From the NCBI GenBank assembly GCA_016718565.1, contig JADKCZ010000010.1, forward strand, positions 124,001 to 188,000: a stretch of 64,000 bases of DNA. Reading direction: 5' to 3'. This stretch comes from Anaeromyxobacter sp. (GTDB lineage: Bacteria; Myxococcota; Myxococcia; Myxococcales; Anaeromyxobacteraceae). The position numbers and the translations under genes were made by a program. The first letter of the stretch is position 1, and every line of letters starts with the position of its first letter. This document shows, piece by piece, positions 53,701 through 62,500 of this stretch. A model generated the notes under the pieces. It saw nothing but the letters and a program-made list of their open reading frames with translations, made no database searches and was not told the origin of the DNA.

Positions 53701-54318
53701 ATGACGTCGCTCCGCCACACCCCCTGCCTGGCCCTGCTCGCGCTGCTCGCCGCCTCCCCGGCGCGCGGCGACGACACCTGCTCGTACGTGGACGGCGACG
53801 GGGTCAACGTCTTCACCAACGTGCCGACCGATCCGCGCTGCAAGCGGGTGCGCACCAGCGACGTGGCCGGGGTGTACCGCTCCAGCCGGGCCACCAAGGT
53901 GGGGGCGGCCACCCGCACCACCCGCGAGCTCTACAAGCCGCACATCCGCGACGCGGCCGAGAAGTACCAGCTGCCCGAGGCCCTCATCATGGCGGTGATG
54001 GCGGTGGAGTCGAACTTCAACCCCCGGGCCCTCTCCGACAAGGGGGCCATGGGGCTGATGCAGCTCATGCCCGGCACGGCCAGGGACCTCTTCGTCACCG
54101 ACGCCTACGACCCGGCGCAGAACATCGAGGGCGGGGCCCGCTACCTGCGCCTGCTCGCCAACCAGTACGCCGGCGACCTGGTGAAGACCCTGGCGGCCTA
54201 CAACGCCGGGCCGGAGGCGGTGCGCCGCGCCGGCGAGGGCGTGCCCAACATCCCCGAGACCCGGGAGTACGTCCGCAAGGTGGTGGCGCTCTACGAGACC
54301 CTCAAGGCGGGGCGGTAG
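53701..54318 (+). CDS. Lytic murein transglycosylase (Slt family)
   Basis: A 205-residue exported protein. A signal peptide (~1-20) is followed by a short DUF4124-like N-terminal module (CSYVDGDGVNVFTNVPTDPRC) and an SLT goose-lysozyme-like domain (~75-190). The catalytic Glu is in MAVMAVESNFNPRALS, and the GAMGLMQLMPGTARDL and LAAYNAGPEAVRR motifs follow. It cleaves peptidoglycan between MurNAc and GlcNAc, producing anhydro-ends. ATG at 53701. Divergent from nadB. Confidence 0.92.
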   Translation: MTSLRHTPCLALLALLAASPARGDDTCSYVDGDGVNVFTNVPTDPRCKRVRTSDVAGVYRSSRATKVGAATRTTRELYKPHIRDAAEKYQLPEALIMAVMAVESNFNPRALSDKGAMGLMQLMPGTARDLFVTDAYDPAQNIEGGARYLRLLANQYAGDLVKTLAAYNAGPEAVRRAGEGVPNIPETREYVRKVVALYETLKAGR

Positions 54319-54322
54319 CCGG

Positions 54323-55857
<1,535 letters not shown>

Positions 55858-55861
<4 letters not shown>

Positions 55862-56460
55862 GCGGCCGCTCGCTCAGGCAGGAGGCCTTCAACCTCCCCA
55901 ACGCCATCACCCTGGTGCGGGTCGCCATGATCCCGGTGTTCCTCTGGTTCACCTACTACGAGTCGCGCATCGACAGCTTCATCGCCGCGCTCACCTACGC
56001 CGCCACCGGCGCCACCGACTTCCTCGACGGCTGGGTGGCGCGGCGCACCGGCAAGATCACCGTCATCGGCAAGTTCCTCGACCCCACCGCCGACAAGCTC
56101 ATCGTCATGGCCGCGCTGGTGATGCTGGTGCACCTCGGGCGGGTGGCCGCCTGGGTGGTCATCGTGCTGATGGCGCGCGAGTTCATCGTCACCGGCCTGC
56201 GCACCATCGCCATGAGCGAGGGGATCGTCATCGCGGCCGGCAAGGAAGGGAAGCAGAAGGCCGCCTACCAGGTGGCCGGCATCACCTTCCTCCTGCTGCA
56301 CTACACCTACCCGGTGGACGCCGGCCTCTTCACCTTCGAGTTCGACGCCAACCGCGTCGGCACCATCCTGCTGTTCGTGTCGCTCTTCTTCTCCATCTGG
56401 TCGATGATCGACTACTTCCGCGGGTTCCTCCGGGCCGTCTACCAGGGGCCCGAGGCCTGA
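55858..56460 (+). CDS. pgsA: CDP-diacylglycerol-glycerol-3-phosphate phosphatidyltransferase
   Basis: A 200-residue integral membrane enzyme making phosphatidylglycerol phosphate. The CDP-alcohol phosphotransferase signature is complete: D-x2-D-G-x2-A-R in TDFLDGWVARR, then the GKFLDPTADK part with the two further Asp residues. Also typical are NLPNAITLVRVAMIPVFL and MAREFIVTGLRTIA. It uses the product of CdsA (encoded near 31 kb). The start is the GTG overlapping the TPR gene stop. The gene ends 33 bp before the promoter of the tRNA. Confidence 0.95.
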
Positions 56461-56493
56461 TCCGGCGCCGCGGGCGGGAACGCCGGAAGACGC

Positions 56494-56523
56494 TTGACAC
56501 GCCTCGCAGGGGGCCTCTATAAA
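56494..56523 (+). promoter_or_regulatory. Promoter of tRNA-Gly
   Basis: A perfect -35 TTGACA (56494-56499), an 18-bp spacer and a -10 TATAAA (56518-56523), 21 bp upstream of the mature tRNA 5' end. Confidence 0.85.
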
Positions 56524-56544
56524 CCCGGCCCTGCGACCGTCTTT

Positions 56545-56619
56545 GCGGGAATAGCTCAGCGGTAGAGCATCGCCTTGCCAAGGCGAGGGTCGACGGTTCA
56601 AATCCGTTTTCCCGCTCCA
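56545..56619 (+). tRNA. tRNA-Gly (anticodon GCC), CCA encoded
   Basis: A 75-nt cloverleaf. Acceptor stem GCGGGAA pairs with TTCCCGC, with T as discriminator base and encoded CCA. D-loop AGCTCAGCGGTAGAGC, anticodon loop TTGCCAA (anticodon GCC) on a CGCCT/AGGCG-type stem, and T arm GGTTCAAATCC. The 3' half is a typical attachment site for tyrosine integrases, and an integrase gene follows at once. Confidence 0.97.
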
Positions 56620-56624
56620 TCTTG

Positions 56625-56663
56625 CCCCCGACAACTCATCGAGTTGTCGGGGGTTTTTCTTTT
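56625..56663 (+). terminator. Intrinsic terminator of tRNA-Gly
   Basis: A 13-bp perfect stem (CCCCCGACAACTC / GAGTTGTCGGGGG), 3-nt loop, directly followed by TTTTTCTTTT. It is a textbook Rho-independent terminator and the only one in the window with a strong T-run. Confidence 0.95.
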
Positions 56664-56703
56664 CCGCCTCGTCCGTGGCCAGTCATGTGCCCCACATGTG
56701 CCC

Positions 56704-57825
56704 CTACGGCGCCGCGACGGGCGTGATCGCTGGGGGTTCTGCCACCGCAGACCTGCCAGGCGGCCGGTCGAGAAGCTGCACTGCGTCCCGCTTCACGTCC
56801 GGCGACAGGTGAGCGTAGCGCATCGTCATCTCCATGGTGGCGTGACCGAGGAGCTCCTGCACCGCCTTGAGGGCCACGCCCCGCATCACCAGGTGTGACG
56901 CAAAGGTGTGCCGGAGGTCATGCGTGGTGAGCCGCTTGGCGAGGCCAGCCCGCGCGCAGGTCCGTGGCACCAACTCCTTGACCCGGTTGTGGTTGAGCCG
57001 CTTCCCGGTGGTCTCGCAGAAGACGTACGGCCCCCGGAGGTGCCGGTGCGCCTGCAGCGTGGCCACGGCGTCCTGGGAGAGTGGCACCTCGCGGTAGCGG
57101 CCGCCCTTGGGCGTTCCTTCCTGGTCGTGCCAGAGCGTCCGGCGGACCACGACTCGGCCGGCGACCAGGTCCAGGTCCTCCCACTTGAGTGCCAGCAGCT
57201 CGCCGACCCGGAGGCCGGTCTTGAGCGCCGTGATGAGCCAGGCCTTCCACTCGGGCGCGGACGCCCGGAGGAAGCGCTCGGTCTCCTCGAAGGTGAGGAA
57301 CCGGAAGTCGGAGGGGGTGACGCGGAGCTGCTTCACCTTGGGCGCGTAGGGCAGCTCGCCCCACTCGACGGCCAGGTTGAGGAGCTTCCGGAGGATGCAG
57401 AGGTGGTTGTTGATGGTCTTCGCCCCCTGGCCCTCCTTCAGCTTCCGCGCCTTGTAGGCCTCCACGTCGGCCGGACCGATCTGGCCGAGCCGGCGCTTGC
57501 CGAAGGCCGGGACGAGATGCAACCGCAGGACCCAGCGCTTCTCGTAAACCGTGGCCGGCTTGTTGTTCACCACCGCGTGGTCGAGGAACCGCGCCTGGAA
57601 GGCCTCCAGGGTGGGGACCTCCTTCACCTCCTTGTCATGAGTTCCGGCCGTGATCGCCTCGCGCACCGCGCGCTCATGCTGCAGCGCTCCACGGCGCGTG
57701 TTGACCGGCGAGAAGTCGCGGACCCGCCGGGGTGGTTTCCCCGGCAGGGCGAGCTTCACGTCGATGGTCCAGCGCTCCAGCACTCTGCCTTCCTTCGTCT
57801 TCCACTTCCGCAGCCTGACGCTCAT
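56704..57825 (-). CDS. Tyrosine recombinase / integrase of a genomic island
   Basis: A 373-residue phage-type integrase. A core-binding SAM-like domain (~55-170) is followed by the catalytic domain (~175-350) with the full R-H-R-H-Y set: LKTGLRVGELLALKWED (Arg), THDLRHTFASHLVMRG (His and Arg), LLGHATMEMTMRYAHLS (His, then the nucleophile Tyr). The N-terminus contains an arm-binding type Lys/Arg-rich beta region. It is encoded next to the tRNA gene, reading towards it, as is typical of islands inserted at a tRNA 3' end. The excisionase-like gene overlaps its start by 4 bp. Confidence 0.95.
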   Translation of the reverse strand: MSVRLRKWKTKEGRVLERWTIDVKLALPGKPPRRVRDFSPVNTRRGALQHERAVREAITAGTHDKEVKEVPTLEAFQARFLDHAVVNNKPATVYEKRWVLRLHLVPAFGKRRLGQIGPADVEAYKARKLKEGQGAKTINNHLCILRKLLNLAVEWGELPYAPKVKQLRVTPSDFRFLTFEETERFLRASAPEWKAWLITALKTGLRVGELLALKWEDLDLVAGRVVVRRTLWHDQEGTPKGGRYREVPLSQDAVATLQAHRHLRGPYVFCETTGKRLNHNRVKELVPRTCARAGLAKRLTTHDLRHTFASHLVMRGVALKAVQELLGHATMEMTMRYAHLSPDVKRDAVQLLDRPPGRSAVAEPPAITPVAAP

Positions 57826-58103
57826 CGGTCATCTCCGAGCGCAGGACTGCTGTTGCCCTTCAACCAGTCTAGTAGGGCGTCGCGGCCGATGCGGATGGTT
57901 CGGCCCATCCGGACCACACCCGGGACGCGACCGTCGCGCACCGCGTCGTAGAGCGTCTTCCGGTTTACACGCAGCAGCCGGGCCGCCTCGTCGACGGTGA
58001 GGGCCGGGGGGAGGGTGGTGGCCAGGGCGCGGACGCTGCTCCTGGCGCCTTCCTGGGCGGCCTGAAGGTTGTCCCGAGCGACCGCTGTCGCGTCCTGCTC
58101 CAA
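57822..58103 (-). CDS. Excisionase-like HTH protein
   Basis: A 93-residue small DNA-binding protein with a helix-turn-helix of the excisionase (HTH_17) type: LTVDEAARLLRVNRKTLYDAVRDGRVPGVVRMGRTIRIGRDALLDWL. The N-terminal ~30 residues are a charged extension. It overlaps the integrase start (4 bp), so the two are translated together. It probably sets the direction of island excision and may also regulate integrase transcription. Confidence 0.88.
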   Translation of the reverse strand: MEQDATAVARDNLQAAQEGARSSVRALATTLPPALTVDEAARLLRVNRKTLYDAVRDGRVPGVVRMGRTIRIGRDALLDWLKGNSSPALGDDR

Positions 58104-58398
58104 GAGCCACCCTGCCGCGGCCGCCCTCGCCTCCTGCCGCGCCTATGCCTACTTCGTCTCGTCCGTGATCTGGAATGACGAATGACAGTCAGACATCTAG
58201 TGCCCGGAGGCGAGCCGTCGCAAGGCCGGGCCCAAGTGGATCTGGACAGGTGTCCTGACCTTGACAGCGATTTGGACACCCAATCCCAGCAGGAAGGCGC
58301 ACGTCCGTCCAACGGGTAGCTTCACCAGGTGGCCGCCGCGGCGGCTTGCCGAAGTTGAACTTGCCTTGACAGATCTGGGGCCACTGGGAGAATCGGCC
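58104..58398. other. Island intergenic region, mostly promoter-like sequence
   Basis: 295 bp between divergent island genes. It has a TTGACA at ~58261 and another at 58366-58371, and a short inverted repeat GGACA-GG-TGTCC around 58240-58255. An open frame continues through the right part of this region with a TTG start at 58261, but the ATG at 58399 is preferred for the endonuclease gene. Confidence 0.4.
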
Positions 58399-59388
58399 AT
58401 GGGCGTCGCCAGCCAAGACGCAATCATCATCAGGCACCTTCGGGCTGCCGTGACGTTCAATCGGTTCCTCCTGTCCCAAGGGACGATCTTCTGGGATTGC
58501 GTCAAGGAGTTGGCGCTTCAGAGCGGCACCCCCATCGCGTTCGAAGACTCCAGCTCCATCCCCCCGGGATTGCAGAGTGTCGCGCAGGAACTCGGACCGC
58601 TCATGCGGCTTCGCCTGAGTTCACCTCGCGCCTCAGGCATGACGCCGCAGGCAAGAGAACTCCTGAAGAGACACGAGCCTCTCGTTCGCACCTTCCTCGA
58701 GATTGCTGAGCGAAACGTCTCGACTCTCGATGAGTACGGCGATGAGAACTGGAAGGCTCTCGACACCGAACTGCGGCGCTTGATTGAAAAGCTCGCTCAG
58801 CGCGAGGGCATCCCAAGCGACTCAGTCGCCGTAGTGCTCGACACGAGCCTGGACGAGGAACTACGGCAACTGCTCATCGACAGAGCCGTCATCCGCGACA
58901 ACTCCCTCGCGGGCCTTGTCCTATGGCAAGCGCGGAAGTTGCTCGTCAATGACTTCCTGCGGTTTCACGAGGAGGTTCGCGATCGAGCAGAGCCAGCTTC
59001 ATACTTGGAGGAGATGACCGGGGTGGAGTTTGAGACCTTCATCGCGCGAACTCTCAGCGAGCACGGCTTCTCGAACGTAAGGGGAACTCCTGCCAGCGGG
59101 GATCAGGGCGCGGATGTCCTTGCCGAGAAGGATGGTCGCCGGCTTGTCGTTCAAGCCAAACGCTACCGAGGTTCCGTCGGGAACCGAGCAGTCCAAGAGG
59201 TGATCGCTGCGCTCGCCTACTACGGGGCCGATGAGGCCTGGGTGGTAACCAACTCGGAGTTCACCGCGTCGGCTCGCGCTCTCGCACAGCGAGCATGCGT
59301 CGTCCTCGTCGGCGGAGCAAGGTTGTCTTCACTGGGCGCATTCCTGACCACCTGGCCCGTGCCAGCGAGGCGAAGGTTAGGGGCCTGA
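58399..59388 (+). CDS. Mrr-like restriction endonuclease (PD-(D/E)XK)
   Basis: A 329-residue protein (375 if the TTG at 58261 is used). The first ~210 residues are helical and not recognised. The last ~110 form a Mrr_cat-type endonuclease domain: TGVEFETFIARTLSEHGFSNVRGTPASGDQGADVLAEKDGRRLVVQAKRY, with the catalytic Asp (GADV), the Q-x-K pair and the helix that starts VGNRAVQEVIAAL. Such enzymes are type IV restriction nucleases that cut modified foreign DNA. The A/T-richer third positions differ from core genes, which suggests horizontal transfer. The ATG at 58399 follows a GGGAG Shine-Dalgarno. It is next to the helicase gene and in the same orientation. Confidence 0.85.
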   Translation: MGVASQDAIIIRHLRAAVTFNRFLLSQGTIFWDCVKELALQSGTPIAFEDSSSIPPGLQSVAQELGPLMRLRLSSPRASGMTPQARELLKRHEPLVRTFLEIAERNVSTLDEYGDENWKALDTELRRLIEKLAQREGIPSDSVAVVLDTSLDEELRQLLIDRAVIRDNSLAGLVLWQARKLLVNDFLRFHEEVRDRAEPASYLEEMTGVEFETFIARTLSEHGFSNVRGTPASGDQGADVLAEKDGRRLVVQAKRYRGSVGNRAVQEVIAALAYYGADEAWVVTNSEFTASARALAQRACVVLVGGARLSSLGAFLTTWPVPARRRLGA

Positions 59389-59519
59389 TGTTGCACGCGA
59401 AGACGCAACTGCCCGATCTATAGGGCGCTGGTCGCTACTCGCCACTGGGTCGAACGTGTCGGTTGCCATGCTAGAATCCTCAGTTGAGTTGCTACGGTCA
59501 GGGGTTCAGGGGACGCCGC

Positions 59520-62500
59520 ATGCCGAGCGAACCACCCGAAGCGACGCTTCCGCCGCCGCTGCCGCCGGCGGACGTCGCCAAGGAACAGCAACTGCGCCAG
59601 CGGAAGCTCCTCGAGGGGGCCTTCTCGACTTGGCGCGGCCGTTTGCTGGATCTCACCGGTCGAAACCGGGCTCTGAACTACAAGCCGACCAAGGTCTCGA
59701 CGCTCACCATCGTCGATGAGAAGCCCGCCGAGGTGTACCGGCTACTCATTGGCGAGGAACGGCCCCTGACCTTCTCGGCCGTGCTCCCGTCGAGGCAGGA
59801 GCCCGTCGAGCCTGCCCCCGAAGTGTCCCCGGGCGAGCAGATCGGGCTCCCCTTGGGAACCGCACCGGCCGAGGCCCCTGCGCCAGAGCCTGGTGAACCT
59901 GACGTCGCCGCCCAGGCGTTCACACCGTATGCGCGCGAGGACATGGCCGAGCGTCACCTGGACACAGTGCTCCAATGCCAAGCGACCCCCGAGAGTCTCG
60001 ACCTGAGCCTCCGCCGGATCGCAGACCTGCAACGGACGGCCATCGAGGAGCAGGGCGTCAACACGGTGTTCCTGGGTCTCGGCTTCCTCCACTACCGGGA
60101 ATCGCCGACGGCTGACAAGGAGGTGCGTGCACCGCTCGTCCTGGTTCCTGTCACGCTCGAGCGGGCGACAGCCAAGTCAGGATTCCGCCTCCTTCTCGCC
60201 GAAGATGAGCCGATGGTGAACCCATCGCTCGTCGAATACTTGCGCCGGATCCACCAGATCGGTTCGTTCCCGACCATCCCCGAGCCTGCGGACGACGCCA
60301 CTTCGGTGGACCTGGGTCCCTTCTTCTCGGCCGTCGCCGAACGGGTGAAGGATCTGAAGGGCTGGAAGGTGACCGAGGGGATCGTCCTCGCTCCATTCAC
60401 CTTCCAGAAACTGGTCATCTTCAAGGACATCGAACTGAACCAGGAAGCGTTTGCCCAGCACCACCTGGTGAGAAGGGTGGTGCTGAAGGAGGGAGAACCT
60501 TCCACTGGCCTCCCTCCCGAGATCCGGGACCTGGACCTCGACGCCAACTATCCACCTGAGATCACGAACCAGGTCGTCGATGCGGACTCGTCACAGCTCA
60601 GGGCGATCGCCGCGGTGGCTGCCGGGCACGACCTGGTCATCCACGGGCCCCCAGGGACGGGAAAGAGCCAGACCATCACGAACCTCATTGCGGATGCCAT
60701 CGGCGTCGGCAAGAGGGTGCTGTTTGTCAGCGAGAAGATGGCCGCGCTGGAGGTCGTTCATCGTCGCCTCGTCGAAGCCAAGCTCGGCGAGTTCTGCCTC
60801 GAGCTCCACTCCACGAAGGCGCGCAAGGGCGATGTCATCGAGTCGCTTCGTACAGCGCTCGATCGAAGCGGCGACGCCACGAAGGGCACCGTCAAGAGCG
60901 TGGCCGAGCTGACAAGGGCGCGAGGCCACCTCAACGCCTACGCTCGCGATGTTCACGCAAGGCAGACCACGCTCAGCTGCACTCCCTTTGAAGCCGTAGG
61001 GGAGTTCGAAAGGGTCCGGAAGGCGCCGAAGTTCACCTACCCAGCTGACCCGACCGCTCTCTCCCCAGAGCAGCTGGCCGACTTGAACGAGAAGACTCGG
61101 CAGGTCGAGGTTCAAGGGAGGGCCGTGTCGCCCATAAGGGAATGCGGCTGGCGTGACTCGCGCATCACCGCCTTCTCAGAACCGATCGCTGAGCGAATCG
61201 GAAAGGTCCTGGCCGACGCCCGAGAGTTGGCCACCGAGTTCGCCGCTCAGGCGCGCGTGGTGCATCAACGCTACGGCGTCCGCGAGCCAAAGACGGTCGA
61301 CGATGTTGCCGAGGTCGTTGAGATGGCGTTGCACCTCTGCATGGCACCTGGGATTCCCTCGGCTCTCCTGCGCGACGTTCGCTGGAGCACGCCTCCGCCC
61401 GAGGTGACCGCACTCATCGAAGAGGGGCGGCAGGTGTCGGACCTGAGTTCGCGCCTCAAGGAGAGGTATCGACGGGAACTCCTGGCGTCCGTGCCGGCTG
61501 ATGACCTCGCCTATGTCGAGCAGAAGCTCGGGTCAGCCCTTGCCTTCCTGGCCATCCTGGCGCCCCGCTACCGCGGCGTTCGGCGTCGCTTGAAGGCCAT
61601 GCGACGTGGCGCCGAAGCGCTGCCTCTCCTGGAGCAGATCTCCGAGTTGAAGGCCGTGCCGGCCTGGACGCGAAGGAGCGAGGCGCTCGCGGCCCATCCA
61701 CAGGCCGTGGGCTGGTTCGGAGACGCCTGGCGCGGAGCCAGCTCGGACTGGAATGACCTCGAGCGGCGGCTTGCCTGGCTGAGCAAGTTCCACGCCCTCG
61801 CCGCCCGCCACGGGCAACTTGGCGAGGTGGGGTACCTGCTCGCTGAGCAGGGGGGACAGCCCGAGGGTGCACCAGAAGCGCTGGCCAAGACCGCGGTCAA
61901 GCTCGCCGAGGCATTGGCACGGCTCCACCAACTGCTGGTCTGGCCCAGCGACTACCTGGCCAAGGCGACGATCAGCCAGATTGAGGCTCGCCTCTCCGAG
62001 GTTTCCCGTGACCTCGGCAAGGGCTCGGCCTGGTCGGCCTACGTGCGCGCTGTGAGCGGCCTGGCCAACACCCCCGCCGTGGCCATCGCTGAGGCGGCCT
62101 ACCACGGGGAGATCCAGGCTGAGCAAGCGGGGGCAGCATTCCGCCGTGCCCTCTACGGGGCCTGGCTCGACAAGGTCCTGCCGTCCATCCCAGCGCTCGC
62201 GGACTTCTCCGTGGAGACCCATGAGGAACGTCGGCGACAATTCCAGAAGCTCGACAGCCAGCTCCTGACCGAGAAGCGGGGCGAGCTGGTCTCGCGCCTT
62301 CGCGAGACTGGCCAGCGTCGGTACGCGGCCAGTTCCTCGGCTCACAGGTCCTTCCTGTCCAAGGAGCTGGCGAAGCAGAAGCGCCACAGGCCGCTCCGGG
62401 TCATTCTTCGTGAGGCCCGGGATGCGGTGATGGCCCTCAAGCCCTGCTACCTCATGAGCCCGCTGAGCGTCTCCCAGTTCCTCTCGCCCAAGGTGGACTT

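Noticed and set aside
58261..58398. TTG start at 58261 for the Mrr-like endonuclease
   Set aside because: No Shine-Dalgarno stands before it. The ATG at 58399 has GGGAG upstream. The alternative cannot be fully excluded.
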